Positions 36,147-47,568 of a stretch of 64,000 nt of DNA are shown here, in pieces (position 1 is the first letter of the stretch; every line of letters starts with the position of its first letter). The DNA comes from Variovorax sp. CF313. GTDB taxonomy: Bacteria; Pseudomonadota; Gammaproteobacteria; Burkholderiales; Burkholderiaceae_C. Both the position numbers and the translations under genes were made by a program. The notes beneath the pieces were generated by a model that searched no databases, was not told the DNA's origin, and saw only the letters and a list, made by a program, of their open reading frames with translations. The stretch covers positions 25,721 through 89,720 of the forward strand of contig NZ_AKIW01000032.1 of assembly GCF_000282635.1 (NCBI RefSeq), given 5' to 3'.

Positions 36147-37202
36147 TCAGGCAGCCTCGCGGTAGAAACCCGCGTTGTGGCTGCCCAGTGCGCGGCCCGC
36201 GACCGGCGCAACCGCCTTGCCGATGGCCGCGATGTGGTCCGGCGTGGTGCCGCAGCAGCCGCCCACGATGTTCACCAGCCCTTCGGCCGCGAACTCGTGC
36301 AGCAGGCGCGAGGTGACGTCGGGCGTCTCGTCGAAGCCGGTTTCGCTCATCGGATTGGGCAGGCCCGCGTTCGGATAGCAGCTGATGAAGGTGTCGCCCG
36401 CCACCTTCGACAGTTCCTGGATGTAGGGCCGCATCAGCGCCGCGCCCAGCGCGCAGTTCAGGCCGATGGCCAGCGGCTGCGCGTGGCGCACGCTGTGCCA
36501 GAAGGCGGTGACGGTCTGCCCGCTGAGGATGCGGCCGGAGGCATCGGTCACCGTGCCGCTGATGATCAGCGGCAGGCGCTGGCCGCTGTTGTCGAAATAC
36601 TCGTCGACCGCGAACAGCGCGGCCTTGGCGTTGAGCGTGTCGAAGATGGTCTCGACCAGGATCACGTCGGCGCCGCCCTCGACCAGCGCTTCGGTCTGCT
36701 CGTAGTAGGCCGCGCGCAGTGCTTCGAAATCGACGTTGCGCGCGCCCGGGTCGTTCACGTCGGGGCTGATGCTCGCCGTCTTGGGGGTCGGGCCGAGGGC
36801 GCCGGCCACGAAGCGCGGCTTGTCCGGCGTGCTGAACTTGTCGCAGGCCGCGCGCGCCAGCCTGGCGGATTCGAGGTTCATCTCGCGCGCGAGGTGAGCC
36901 ATCTTGTAGTCCTCCTGCGCGATGGTGGTCGCACCGAAGGTGTTGGTCTCGATCAGGTCGGCGCCGGCCGCGAGGTAGCCCTCGTGGATGTCGCGGATCA
37001 CGTCGGGGCGCGTGAGCGAGAGCAGCTCGTTGTTGCCCTTCACGTCGCGCTCGAAGTCCTTGAAGCGCTCCCCGCGGTACTGCGCCTCGGTGAGCTTGAA
37101 GCGCTGGATCATCGTGCCCATCGCGCCGTCGAGGATCGCGATGCGTTGCGCGAGGATGCCGGGCAGTGCCTGGCCGCGGGTGTAGGTGAGGGGCTTCGTC
37201 AT
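36147..37202 (-). CDS. metH: Methionine synthase, homocysteine-binding part (MetH1)
   Basis: This 351-residue protein is the homocysteine S-methyltransferase domain of MetH. The start region [15 protein letters not shown], the first zinc-ligand segment around GLNCALG (Cys) and the C-terminal [11 protein letters not shown] (two Cys) form the expected zinc site. It supplies the domain missing from the protein encoded at 30940-33711, so the two must assemble to make methionine from homocysteine and methyl-tetrahydrofolate. Three unrelated genes lie between them. No cobalamin or SAH riboswitch fits in the 71-base gap upstream. Confidence 0.94.
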   Translation of the reverse strand: MTKPLTYTRGQALPGILAQRIAILDGAMGTMIQRFKLTEAQYRGERFKDFERDVKGNNELLSLTRPDVIRDIHEGYLAAGADLIETNTFGATTIAQEDYKMAHLAREMNLESARLARAACDKFSTPDKPRFVAGALGPTPKTASISPDVNDPGARNVDFEALRAAYYEQTEALVEGGADVILVETIFDTLNAKAALFAVDEYFDNSGQRLPLIISGTVTDASGRILSGQTVTAFWHSVRHAQPLAIGLNCALGAALMRPYIQELSKVAGDTFISCYPNAGLPNPMSETGFDETPDVTSRLLHEFAAEGLVNIVGGCCGTTPDHIAAIGKAVAPVAGRALGSHNAGFYREAA

Positions 37203-37273
37203 TCCCGCGATTGTAAAAACCCCGGCCTGGCCCGGCTCCCGGGCGGGTCTTGGCGGGCCCGGCCGCAGGGGCG

Positions 37274-38437
37274 CTAGTCCGACCCGCCCGCAATCTCGGT
37301 CAGCGCCTGCACGAAGCGCGCGTTCTCCTCGTCGGTGCCCACCGACACCCGGATGAAGGTCTCGAAGCCCGGCTCCTTCCAGGGCTTGACGATGATCCCG
37401 CGCGCCAGCAGCGCCTCGTTGACCGGCCCGTTCGGCCGTGCGAGGTCGACGAACAGGAAGTTGGCCGCCGAGGGCGCGATGCGCAGGCCCCGAAGGACCG
37501 ACTGCGCGAGCGTGCGAAGCTGCGCCGCCAGCACCTCGCGCTGCCGCACGGTGCGCTCCACCGCCCGCGCCATGTGAGGCTCGTCGCCCCAGGCCGCCAG
37601 CGCCGCGGCCTGCGCCGCGAGGTTCACGTTGAAGGGCGTGCGCACCCGGTCGAGCAGCTGCACCAGCGCCTCGTCGGAAGCGATGCCGTAGCCCACCCGC
37701 AGGCCCGCGAGCGCCCATGCCTTCGAGAAGGTGCGCAGCACGATCCACGGACGGCCTGCGGCTGCGTCGGCCCCCTCCCACGCGCGCAGCGTCGAAAGCA
37801 CGTCGGGATAGCCGGGCGCCAGCCGCGCGTACTCGTGGTACGCCTCGTCCACCACCAGCAGCGTGCCCGCCGGCACCGCCGCGAGCAGGCGCGCGAAGTC
37901 GCCGGCATCGAACATGCAGCCGACCGGGTTCGAGGGATTGGCCAGCATCACCATCTTGGGTCCGCGCGCCAGCGCCGCGCACCAGGCATCGAGGTCGAAG
38001 CCGAGCGCCGGCGTGAGCGCCAGCAGCTCGACCTGTGCGCCCATCATGCGCGGGTAGATCTCGTGCAACCCGAAGGCGGGGCGCTGCGTGAGCACGCGGT
38101 CGCCTGGCGAGAGCAGCGCCTGGCACAGCATCTGGAGGATGTCCTCGGAGCCGTTGCCGATCACCACCTGCGCGGGCTGCGCACCCGTGCGCCCGGCGAT
38201 CGCGGCGCGCAGCGCGGTGCAGTTGGCGTCGGGGTAGGTGCCAGCACGCGCGGCCAGATCGACCAGGGCGCGCGCCACAGCGGGGCTGGCGCCGTACGGG
38301 TTCTCGTTGCTCGCGAGCCGCGCGATCTCGGTGGCGCCGTAGCGCGCGCGCACGGCGTCCGAGGACAGGCCCGCGTTGTAGGGCGGCAGCGGCGGCACTT
38401 CGGGGCGTGCGAGGGCGTGGATGGCGGTTGTGTTCAC
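37274..38437 (-). CDS. hisC: Histidinol-phosphate aminotransferase-like PLP enzyme (HisC family)
   Basis: This 387-residue fold-type I aminotransferase has the HisC substrate segment [10 protein letters not shown] near residue 43, the cofactor region [10 protein letters not shown] and VDEAYHEYA, and the PLP lysine in [17 protein letters not shown]. The start is GTG at 38437, with AAGG ten bases upstream; frame to 38572 overlaps hutG. It may be a second HisC copy, or act on another amino acid. Its place after hutG suggests co-transcription with histidine degradation, an odd partner for a biosynthetic enzyme. Confidence 0.85.
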   Translation of the reverse strand: MNTTAIHALARPEVPPLPPYNAGLSSDAVRARYGATEIARLASNENPYGASPAVARALVDLAARAGTYPDANCTALRAAIAGRTGAQPAQVVIGNGSEDILQMLCQALLSPGDRVLTQRPAFGLHEIYPRMMGAQVELLALTPALGFDLDAWCAALARGPKMVMLANPSNPVGCMFDAGDFARLLAAVPAGTLLVVDEAYHEYARLAPGYPDVLSTLRAWEGADAAAGRPWIVLRTFSKAWALAGLRVGYGIASDEALVQLLDRVRTPFNVNLAAQAAALAAWGDEPHMARAVERTVRQREVLAAQLRTLAQSVLRGLRIAPSAANFLFVDLARPNGPVNEALLARGIIVKPWKEPGFETFIRVSVGTDEENARFVQALTEIAGGSD

Positions 38438-38516
38438 AGGTCGAATACCTTGCCGGGATGGAGCGGGTGAAGGAAATCGAGTGCCTGGCCGGGCGCAGCG
38501 AGAAAGTCCGGTGCGT

Positions 38517-39338
38517 TCACCCGCGGCGGCCTTCGACGAAACCGAGCACCGCCTCCAGCATCCTGCGCACATGCGGTTGCACGCCCGCCGCCACCTCGGG
38601 CAGGTAGTCGAACGGCAACTGCTCCTGCATGTAGCTCGACTGCGTCATCTCCAGCTGCACCGCGTGCACGCCGCCGGCCGGATTCCCGTACTGGCGCGTG
38701 ATGTGGCCGCCCGTGAAGCGGCCGTTGAGCACGCCGGTGTAGCCCGTGGCCGATTTCGCGATGCCGAGCAGCGTTTCGGCCAGCGCCGGGTCACAGCTCG
38801 CGCCGTTGGCGGTGCCGAGGTTCAGGTCGGGCAGCTTGCCCTCGAAGAAGCGCGGCAGCACCGAGCGGATCGAGTGCGCGTCCCACAGCGCGATGGTGCC
38901 GTGCGCGGCCTTCAGGCGGTCGAGCTCGGCCCGCAGCTGCCGGTGGTACGGCACCCAGATCGCATCGCGGCGCGCGGCGACTTCGTCGTCGTCCGGCACG
39001 TCGGCAGGGTTGGCGTAGACCGGCGTGTCGTCGAAGGTGTCGACGGGGCACAGGCCGGTGACGCTCTGGCCCGGGTACAGGCTCGCGCCGTCCGGCGGAC
39101 GGTTCAGGTCGACCACGTAGCGCGAGTGCGTGGCCGCGAGCACCGAGGCGCCCAGTTCATCGGCGAAGTCGTAGAGCCGTTCGAGGTGCCAGTCGGTGTC
39201 GGGCACGTGGCGCGCTTCGTCGGTGAAGCGGGCGGCGAGCGCGGGCGGCACGTGGGTGCCGACGTGCGGCATCGAGATCAGCAGCGGGCGTGTGCCCTGG
39301 CGGAAGCGGAAGGCGGGTTCGGTGGTCGTGAAGGCCAT
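38517..39338 (-). CDS. hutG: N-formylglutamate deformylase HutG
   Basis: This 273-residue enzyme hydrolyses N-formylglutamate to glutamate and formate, the last step of the five-step histidine pathway. Family motifs are LLISMPHVGTHVP near residue 20, the HSRYVVDLNRPPDG block, and LWDAHSIRSVLPRFFEG. It lies six bases after hutF, as expected for HutF-HutG pairs, in contrast to formiminoglutamase-type pathways. Confidence 0.95.
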   Translation of the reverse strand: MAFTTTEPAFRFRQGTRPLLISMPHVGTHVPPALAARFTDEARHVPDTDWHLERLYDFADELGASVLAATHSRYVVDLNRPPDGASLYPGQSVTGLCPVDTFDDTPVYANPADVPDDDEVAARRDAIWVPYHRQLRAELDRLKAAHGTIALWDAHSIRSVLPRFFEGKLPDLNLGTANGASCDPALAETLLGIAKSATGYTGVLNGRFTGGHITRQYGNPAGGVHAVQLEMTQSSYMQEQLPFDYLPEVAAGVQPHVRRMLEAVLGFVEGRRG

Positions 39339-39344
39339 GGGAAT

Positions 39345-40727
39345 TCAGTCCTTGAGAAGTTGGGTGCGCGCGGCCACGAAGGCGGCCGCGGCGTCGTCAT
39401 GCAGCGTGTGGCGTCCGGCCGCCACACGCGCGCGGCCCGCGGCCCAGACGCTGTCGATGGCGGAGGTGCGGTGGCTCGCGAAAACGTGGGCCGAGAGCAT
39501 GTCGGGCGCCGACAGGCCCTGCAGCGCGAGGTGCGCGGCATCGAGCACGACGAAGTCGGCCTGCTGCCCCACGGCCAGCCCGCCGACGGCACGGCCCGAG
39601 GCTTGCGCCCCGCCCTGCACCGCCTCGAGCGTGAACGCGGTCGCGACATGCGGCTGCACCGCGCTCGCGCCGACGTTGCGCTGCCGCCGCGACAGGCGCT
39701 GGCCGTATTCGAGCATCAGCAGTTCTTCGGCCGCGTTGACGCTGGCGTGGCTGTCGGAGCCCACGCCCCACGCGCCGCCATGGCTGCGCCACTGGGGAAA
39801 GTCGAAGATGCCGTCGCCCAGATTGGCCTCGGTCGTCGGGCAGAGGCCCGCGACCGCGCCGCTCTTGGCGGCGTACTCGTACTCGGCGGCGTTCATGTGC
39901 GTTGCATGGACAAGGCACCAGCGCGCATCGACCGGTGCATGGTCAAGCAGCCACTCGACCGGGCGCAACCCGCTCCACTCCACGCAGTCGTCCACTTCCT
40001 TCGTCTGCTCGGCGATGTGGATGTGGATGGGGGCGGTGCGGTCGATGGCTTCGAGCCCCGCGATCGCATCGCGCAGCGCCTCGGGCGGCACGGCGCGCAG
40101 CGAGTGCGGCGCCATGCCGAGCCGAGCCCCCTGTTCGTCGCACGCTGGCTTCAATGCGTCGAGCAGGCGCAGCATCGAGTCGGTCGACCTGATGAAGCGG
40201 CGCTGCCCTTCCGTGGGCGGCACGTCGCCGAAGCCGCCGGTCTGGTAGAGCACCGGCAGCAGCGTGAAGCCGATGCCGGCCTTGCGCGCAGCACGCAGCA
40301 GCGCAAGGCTCAGGGTCGCGTCGTCGGCATAGGGGCGGCCGTCGGCGTCGTGGTGCACGTACTGGAACTCGCACACGCTCGTGTAGCCGGCTTCGAGCAT
40401 CTCGGCATAGAGCCAGGTCGCGATGGCTTCCATGTGCTGCGGGCCGAGGCGTGCGGCAAAGCGGTACATCAGCGTGCGCCAGCTCCAGAAGCTGTCGTGC
40501 TGCTCGGCGCGGTGCTCGGTCAGGCCCGCGAAGGCGCGCTGGAAGGCGTGCGAATGCAGGTTGGGCATGCCGGGGATCAGCGGGCCTTTGACAGTTTGCG
40601 CGTCGGCGGGGCGTTGCGCGCCGGCCTGCACCTGCGTGAGCCGGCCGGCGTCGTTCCATGCCAGCAGGACGTTCTTCGCCCAGCCTTCGGGCAGCAGCGC
40701 GTCGGCTGCGAAAAGCGTTTGTGTCAT
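39345..40727 (-). CDS. hutF: Formimidoylglutamate deiminase HutF
   Basis: This 460-residue amidohydrolase converts formiminoglutamate to N-formylglutamate and ammonia. It has the metal-binding [13 protein letters not shown] at about residue 55, the HIHIAEQ histidines, HATHMNAAE and the catalytic [19 protein letters not shown] 40727 overlaps the hutI stop (ATGA); the frame to 41171 is hutI out of frame. Its presence shows that this organism uses the deiminase route. Confidence 0.95.
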   Translation of the reverse strand: MTQTLFAADALLPEGWAKNVLLAWNDAGRLTQVQAGAQRPADAQTVKGPLIPGMPNLHSHAFQRAFAGLTEHRAEQHDSFWSWRTLMYRFAARLGPQHMEAIATWLYAEMLEAGYTSVCEFQYVHHDADGRPYADDATLSLALLRAARKAGIGFTLLPVLYQTGGFGDVPPTEGQRRFIRSTDSMLRLLDALKPACDEQGARLGMAPHSLRAVPPEALRDAIAGLEAIDRTAPIHIHIAEQTKEVDDCVEWSGLRPVEWLLDHAPVDARWCLVHATHMNAAEYEYAAKSGAVAGLCPTTEANLGDGIFDFPQWRSHGGAWGVGSDSHASVNAAEELLMLEYGQRLSRRQRNVGASAVQPHVATAFTLEAVQGGAQASGRAVGGLAVGQQADFVVLDAAHLALQGLSAPDMLSAHVFASHRTSAIDSVWAAGRARVAAGRHTLHDDAAAAFVAARTQLLKD

Positions 40728-41983
40728 GCCTGGACTCCTGCCGCGATGCGGCCTTGGCGCACCACGGTGCGCACGGGTTGCTGGCCGAACCAGTACGCCA
40801 GCTCGGCCGCCTCGCGCACGTTCCACAACACGAAGTTGGCGGGCATGCCTTCGGCGATCGCGCCGTGCGTGGCCTGCAGGCCCAGCGCACGCGCCGCATG
40901 CCGCGTGATGCCGGCCAGTGCCTCGGGCACCGTCAGCCGAAACAGCGTGCAGGCCATGTTCGCCATCAGCAGCAGGCTCAATGCCGGCGAGGTGCCGGGG
41001 TTGTGGTCGGTGGACACGGCCATCGGCACGCCGGCGGCGCGCAGCGCGTCGATCGGCGGCAGGTGCGTGTCGCGCAGGGTGTAGTAGGCGCCGGGCAGCA
41101 GCACGGCCACGGTGCCCGACCGGCGCATCGCCTCGATGCCGTCGGCCGACAGGTGTTCGATGTGGTCGCACGACAGCGCACCGTAGCGCGCGGCCAATGC
41201 CGCGCCGCCCATGTCCGACAGCTGCTCGGCATGCAGCTTCACCGGCAGGCCCAACGCCTGCGCGGCCTGGAAGACCTGCTCGGTTTCCGCGAGCGAAAAG
41301 GCGATGCGCTCGCAGAACACGTCGACCGCATCGACCAGCCCCTCGGCCGCGAGCGCCGGCAGCATCTCGCGGCAGACGAGGTCGATGTAGTCGCCGCTGC
41401 GGTTCGCGTATTCGGGCGGCAACGCATGCGCGCCGAGGAAGGTGGTGCGCACCGTCACGCCATAGGCTTCGCCCAGCCGCCGTGCCACGCGCAGCTGCTT
41501 GCGCTCGTGTTCCAGCGACAGCCCGTAGCCCGACTTGATCTCGATGGCGCAGACGCCATCGGCCAGCAGCTGTTCGAGCCGCGGCGCGGCCTGTGCGAAG
41601 AGCGTGTCCTCATCGGCCTCGCGCGTGGCGCGCACCGACGACACGATGCCACCGCCGGCCTTGGCCACTTCTTCGTACGTGGCGCCTGCGAGCCGCATCG
41701 CGAATTCGTTGGCGCGCTGGCCGCCGTAGACGAGGTGCGTGTGGCAATCGACGAGGCCGGGCGTGACGAGCGCTCCGCCGCCGTCGTGGGTGGGCAGTGC
41801 CGCAAATTCGGCCGGCAGCGCGTCGCGTGCGCCGGCCCAGCGGATCGCGCCCTGAATGACCACGATGGCGGCCTCGACGCCGTCTTCCAGCGCCACGCCG
41901 GGTGCGGCATCGGGCGCAAGGCGCAGGCCGGTCCAGAGGCCGTCGGCCGAGGGATATTCGCTGACAGGTTTCATCATCGTCAT
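40724..41983 (-). CDS. hutI: Imidazolonepropionase HutI
   Basis: This 419-residue zinc enzyme opens the imidazolone ring of imidazolonepropionate to give formiminoglutamate. Key segments are [17 protein letters not shown] (metal His pair), [22 protein letters not shown], and [10 protein letters not shown]. Sixteen bases separate it from hutD upstream, and its stop overlaps the hutF start. Confidence 0.96.
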   Translation of the reverse strand: MTMMKPVSEYPSADGLWTGLRLAPDAAPGVALEDGVEAAIVVIQGAIRWAGARDALPAEFAALPTHDGGGALVTPGLVDCHTHLVYGGQRANEFAMRLAGATYEEVAKAGGGIVSSVRATREADEDTLFAQAAPRLEQLLADGVCAIEIKSGYGLSLEHERKQLRVARRLGEAYGVTVRTTFLGAHALPPEYANRSGDYIDLVCREMLPALAAEGLVDAVDVFCERIAFSLAETEQVFQAAQALGLPVKLHAEQLSDMGGAALAARYGALSCDHIEHLSADGIEAMRRSGTVAVLLPGAYYTLRDTHLPPIDALRAAGVPMAVSTDHNPGTSPALSLLLMANMACTLFRLTVPEALAGITRHAARALGLQATHGAIAEGMPANFVLWNVREAAELAYWFGQQPVRTVVRQGRIAAGVQA

Positions 41984-41998
41984 CTTTCTTTCTGCGGG

Positions 41999-42571
41999 TT
42001 ACGCCGGCAGGATTCGAACCGCCACCAGCCGCGCGCCGTCGCTCTCGGGTGTCGCGCGCCATGCATGGGCCGCGTCGGTCCAGCACAGGCCCTCGCCCTC
42101 GCGGCAGGCCTCTTCGTTCAGGCGCCAGGTGCCGCGCAAGGCGAGCAGCACGCCGTGCGGCGCCGCATCGACGGCCGACGCGCGGTCCAGCACCTGCACA
42201 TCGGCACGCCACTGCCCGCGCCGCGTCATCACGTTGAAGTCGTTCGATGCGCCGCCGAGCAGCGTGCAGTCGATCGCGTCGTCGCCGCTGAAGGCGAAGG
42301 GCCGATGCGGTGCGTCGAGCCAGTGGCTGATGCGCCCGTCGTGCGTGAACAGGCGAACGCCATCGCCCTCCAGCAGCATGATGCTGCGGTCGATGCCCTC
42401 GAACACCGAGAACGGTCCGGCCGCGGCAATGGTCGCGATGCTCACGCGCCAGCCGAAGCCGTCGAGCGCCGCGCCTTGCGGCCAGCTGGCGATCTCCTGC
42501 GTGGTGCCGCCGCCGTTTTTCCAGGGGGTGACCGGGAGTGTGCTGCGGGAGAAATGCTGTACGCCGCTCAT
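41999..42571 (-). CDS. hutD: HutD family protein (Ves/HutD cupin)
   Basis: This 190-residue cupin-like HutD protein contains the family motif TPWKNGGGTTQEIASWP at the N-terminus and FSVFEGIDRSIMLLEGDG. HutD is required for normal histidine-dependent growth in Pseudomonas and is thought to buffer pathway flux, perhaps by binding formylglutamate; no reaction is known. ATG 42571 is preceded by a perfect GGAGGT that belongs to a REP-like half-element. A possible start at 42622 would translate that element and is less likely. Confidence 0.9.
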   Translation of the reverse strand: MSGVQHFSRSTLPVTPWKNGGGTTQEIASWPQGAALDGFGWRVSIATIAAAGPFSVFEGIDRSIMLLEGDGVRLFTHDGRISHWLDAPHRPFAFSGDDAIDCTLLGGASNDFNVMTRRGQWRADVQVLDRASAVDAAPHGVLLALRGTWRLNEEACREGEGLCWTDAAHAWRATPESDGARLVAVRILPA

Positions 42572-42572
42572 G

Positions 42573-42593
42573 CCCACCTCCAGAGGGGGAGGA
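42573..42593. repeat. REP-like half-element upstream of hutD
   Basis: The segment CCACCTCCAGAGGGGGAGG resembles one arm pair of the REP-like elements at 11013 and 22904. On the minus strand it supplies GGAGGT six bases before the hutD ATG, so a repeat-derived sequence appears to serve as the ribosome-binding site. Confidence 0.5.
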
Positions 42594-42618
42594 AGAAATG
42601 CAAATACGGAACCCGCGC

Positions 42619-43287
42619 TCATCGCATCAACCCGCCCTGCCGCAGTTTCTGCTCGAAATGCCGCAGCACCAGCGTCATCGTGCCCGTGAGCACGAAGTAC
42701 ACGACGGCGATGGCCAGGTACACCTCCAGCGAGCGGTACGACACGCTGATGATCTTCTGCCCCTCGTGCATCACGTCGTGAATCGTCAGCAGCGACACCA
42801 GCGCCGAGTTCTTGATGAGCGCGATGAACTCGTTGCCCAGCGGCGGGATCATGCGCACGACCGCCTGCGGCAGCACGATCTCGCGCATCGCCGTGCCGGG
42901 CGTCATGCCCAGCGACTGCGCCGCCATGGTCTGGCCCTTGTCGATCGACTGGATCGCGCCGCGCACGATCTCCGATACGTACGCACCCGAATACACACCG
43001 AGCCCCAGCACGCCGCACAGGAAGGCCGGCAGCAGGATGCCGAAGTGCGGCAGGCCGAAGAACAAAATGAACAGCTGCACCAGCAGCGGCGTGCCGCGGA
43101 TGGCCGCCACGTAGGCGGTGCACGCGCCGTAGAGCCAGCGCCGCTTCGGGTTCAGCCGGCCGATGCCGACCAGCAGGCCCAGCACGCAGCCCAGCACCAG
43201 CGCGCACGCGGTGATCTCCACCGTGACGAGCGCGCCGCGCAGCAGGTCGGTCCAGCCCTGCCAGACGGGCGAGAAATCGAAATCCAT
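42619..43287 (-). CDS. Polar amino-acid ABC transporter permease (HisM/GlnP type)
   Basis: This 222-residue permease has about five membrane spans (LLRGALVTVEITACALVLG at the start). The EAA loop is QSLGMTPGTAMREIVLPQA, the site of contact with the ATPase. It lies seven bases after its binding protein gene. Its setting among hut genes suggests uptake of histidine or urocanate. No matching ATPase lies beside it, so it must borrow one. Confidence 0.92.
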   Translation of the reverse strand: MDFDFSPVWQGWTDLLRGALVTVEITACALVLGCVLGLLVGIGRLNPKRRWLYGACTAYVAAIRGTPLLVQLFILFFGLPHFGILLPAFLCGVLGLGVYSGAYVSEIVRGAIQSIDKGQTMAAQSLGMTPGTAMREIVLPQAVVRMIPPLGNEFIALIKNSALVSLLTIHDVMHEGQKIISVSYRSLEVYLAIAVVYFVLTGTMTLVLRHFEQKLRQGGLMR

Positions 43288-43294
43288 GGCTCGC

Positions 43295-44047
43295 TTACTT
43301 GGCGCTCGCGCTGAACCACTTGCTCACGATCTTTGCGTAGGTGCCGTCGGCCTTGAGCTTTTCGATCGCGCCGTTCACGGCCTTGGTGAGCTCGGGCGTG
43401 TCCTTGCGGATGGCCATGCCGTATTCCTCGGTGGTGATCTGCTCGGGCAACACCTTGAGGCCACCGCGCGTGCGCACGTACTGGTAGGCGGCGGGCTTGC
43501 CGGTCACGGCGGCGTCGGCGCGGCCGATGTCGACGAGGTTGAACATCTCCTGGTTCTTCTCGACTTCCATCAGCTGCACCTGCGGGAATTTCTCCTTGGT
43601 GTAGGCCACCGACTTGGTGCCCACCTGCACGCTGACCTTCTTGCCGTTGATGTCGGCCGGCGCCTTGATCGCCGTGTTGCCGTCCTTCACCATCACGACG
43701 AGGCCGCCCGCGTAGTACGGCGCGGTGAAATCGACGACCTTCTTGCGCTCGTCGGTGATGTAGATGGCCGAGACGGCCATGTCGAAGCGCTTCGAGATCA
43801 GGCCCGGCACGAGGCCCTTGAAGTCGATGTCGATCCACTCGATCTTGCGGCCCAGTGTCTGGCCGATGGCCTCGACCAGCTCCACGTCGAAGCCGGTGCG
43901 CTTGCCGTTCTCCACGAATTCCATTGGCGGGAAGGTGGCGTCGGTGGCCACGCGCAGCGGCTCGCCCTGCGCATGCGCGGCACCCGCGAAACCGAGGATG
44001 GCAAGGCCGGAGAGTGCGGCGGCGACGAGAGAGCGGCGGGTGTTCAT
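43295..44047 (-). CDS. Polar amino-acid ABC transporter substrate-binding protein
   Basis: This 250-residue SBP of the lysine/histidine-type family has a Sec signal (MNTRRSLVAAALSGLAILGFAGAAHA). The mature protein opens LRVATDATFPPMEFVENGKRTGFDVELVEAIG (recognisable parts: DATFPPMEF and GFDVELVEAI) and includes the typical DMAVSAIYITDERKKVVDFTAPYY region. Histidine is the likely ligand from context, but the binding residues cannot be assigned by eye. Confidence 0.92.
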   Translation of the reverse strand: MNTRRSLVAAALSGLAILGFAGAAHAQGEPLRVATDATFPPMEFVENGKRTGFDVELVEAIGQTLGRKIEWIDIDFKGLVPGLISKRFDMAVSAIYITDERKKVVDFTAPYYAGGLVVMVKDGNTAIKAPADINGKKVSVQVGTKSVAYTKEKFPQVQLMEVEKNQEMFNLVDIGRADAAVTGKPAAYQYVRTRGGLKVLPEQITTEEYGMAIRKDTPELTKAVNGAIEKLKADGTYAKIVSKWFSASAK

Positions 44048-44098
44048 GGCAGGAGCTTTCGTGGTGAGGATGAAGGAGGAAGAAAAGGAGAGACGCGG

Positions 44099-44833
44099 CT
44101 ACTGCAGCGCCCGCGAGATGCGCGCCGCCGTGACGACGGTCATGTGGAGCAATGCAGCTTCCATGCCCTCGACGCGCGTGAGCGGCGCCATGAGCGTGAT
44201 CGCGCCGCGCAGGTGCCGTCCCGGGGCGAGCACCGGCGCGCTCGCGCCCCAGACGCCGGCATCGACCTCGCCGTGCGTCACGGCATGGCCGGCCTCGCGG
44301 ATGGCGTCGAGCTCGGCGGCGCGTTCGGCGCGGCGTTCGGGGCTTTCGCCGAGCCCGTCGAGCAGGGCGTCGCGCTGGTCGAGCGGCATGTGGGCCAGCA
44401 GGCACTTGGCGCTGGCGCCGTCACGCGCGGGCACGCTGCGGCCGCGGTCGAAGGAGCAGCGCAGCGACTGCTCGCTGTCGATCATCTCCAGGCACACGAC
44501 GCGCTCGTTCACGGCCGTGACCAGCGCCACGCTCTCGTGCGTCTGCTGGGCCAGCGCCCGCATGTCGGCACGCGCGGCCATCACGAGGTCGGAGTTGCCG
44601 TCGAAGCCGGTGGCGAGCTGCACGCTCACCGGGCCCGGCGAGTAGCGGCCATCGGACTCCATCACGAAGCCCCAGCGGCGCAGCGTGGCGATCTGCCGGT
44701 ACAGCGTGCTCTGCGACAGGCCGGTGGCCTGCACCAGCTCGGCCGCTGTCATCGCCGCCTTGCTTTGCGCCAGCACCGACAGCACGAACAGGGCGCGGTC
44801 GTTGTGGGCGGGGGCGTCGATCGGGGGCGTCAT
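44099..44833 (-). CDS. IclR-family transcriptional regulator
   Basis: This 244-residue protein has an N-terminal winged helix (AAELVQATGLSQSTLYRQIATL) and an IclR effector domain (ESVALVTAVNERVVCLEMIDSE). ATG 44833 is chosen; a TTG at 44902 would add 23 residues. It lies inside the hut gene run, between the dioxygenase and the amino-acid transporter, and may control the downstream transporter and hut genes alongside HutC. A palindrome at 44909-44927 is a candidate binding site. Confidence 0.9.
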   Translation of the reverse strand: MTPPIDAPAHNDRALFVLSVLAQSKAAMTAAELVQATGLSQSTLYRQIATLRRWGFVMESDGRYSPGPVSVQLATGFDGNSDLVMAARADMRALAQQTHESVALVTAVNERVVCLEMIDSEQSLRCSFDRGRSVPARDGASAKCLLAHMPLDQRDALLDGLGESPERRAERAAELDAIREAGHAVTHGEVDAGVWGASAPVLAPGRHLRGAITLMAPLTRVEGMEAALLHMTVVTAARISRALQ

Positions 44834-44908
44834 CGGAAGCAATCGCTGGAGGTCGAAAGTGGATGCGGCGTGCAGTATCTTGCTCGCCGTTCTCACTTCC
44901 AAGCGTGG

Positions 44909-44927
44909 ATTCCCACGGAGTGGGAAT
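44909..44927. promoter_or_regulatory. Palindrome upstream of iclR gene, candidate IclR operator
   Basis: ATTCCCA and TGGGAAT flank 5 bases, 76 bases upstream of the iclR start. IclR-family operators are often such short dyads near their own promoter. On the plus strand a T-run follows about ten bases later, so a terminator-like reading is possible but serves no plus-strand gene. Confidence 0.5.
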
Positions 44928-44963
44928 GGCCGCGTTTTTTCTTTCTACCTTCGTCTTACCTTC

Positions 44964-45814
44964 TCAACCCACCAGCAGGGGAAAGAGCGGATCGTCCATC
45001 GGCGCACCGGCCGGCAGCCGCTCGGCGAGGCCGGGGAAATCGGGCGAGGTCTTCCAGCTGCGCGGCGCATGGCGGATGTCGTCGCCCAAAAAACGCACCG
45101 AGAACACGCGGCGCCGGTTCGGCCCCTCGACGCCAGCGGCCGCATGCAGCGTGAGCATGTGGAAGCAGACGAAGTCGCCGGGCTCGATGTTCCAGCCCAC
45201 GATGGGAAAGCGCTCGCGCGCGCCCTCGATGTCGGGCAGGTCCTGCAGGCTGCCTTCGGGGAACCACTTGGCGTGGTTGTCCATGAAGGTGCGCGGCATC
45301 AGCCACGGCCCCTTGTGGGAGCCGGCCACGAACTCGAGCGTGGCCGCACGCGACACCGGATCAACCGGTATCCACATGCTGACGTTCTGCTCGCCCTCGA
45401 TGTTGTAGTAGGGCTGGTCCTGGTGCCACGGCGTGCGCTGCCGGGTACCAGGCTCCTTGACCAGCAGGTGGTCGTGATAGAGCCGCACGGTGTTCGATCC
45501 CATGAGCCGCTGCGCCAGTTGCGCGAGCGGCGCCTCGAAGATGAAGCGGCGGAAGGCGTCGATGTCCTGCCAGTTGCAGAAGTCCTCGAAGAAGCGGCCC
45601 GGGTCGTCGGGCCGGCTCGCGATCTTGGCGCGCGGACTGGGTGCCGCGAGGTTGGCCTCGATGCCATCGCGCAGCAGCGCCAGCTCGTCGGCCGTGAGCA
45701 ACTGACGGATGCACACCGCGCCGTCGCGCTGAAACTGCGCGACGAGTGCGTCGTCCACGCGCGCCTGCACGCGGCGCTGCAGTTCCTGGGCGTCGGGGAG
45801 AACGACGCCCGCCA

Positions 45815-45815
<1 letters not shown>
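44964..45815 (-). CDS. Phytanoyl-CoA dioxygenase (PhyH) family protein
   Basis: A 283-residue Fe(II)/2-oxoglutarate-dependent oxygenase. The iron-binding His-x-Asp is visible in [11 protein letters not shown], and the distal His is in [11 protein letters not shown], followed by an Arg ([10 protein letters not shown]) that would bind 2-oxoglutarate. The start overlaps the hutU stop (TGATG), so it is translationally coupled to urocanase. It is not a known Hut enzyme. It may hydroxylate a histidine-derived compound; the substrate is unknown. Confidence 0.88.
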
Positions 45816-47540
<1,725 letters not shown>

Positions 47541-47568
47541 GGCGTGGTTTTCCTTGTCGGGGGATGTT

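Noticed and set aside
36147..37273. Search for a cobalamin riboswitch upstream of metH1
   Set aside because: Only 71 bases lie upstream and no B12-box-like sequence is visible.
38421..41084. An 887-codon plus-strand frame opposite hutG/hutF
   Set aside because: Spans two clear genes on the other strand and shows no conserved motif.
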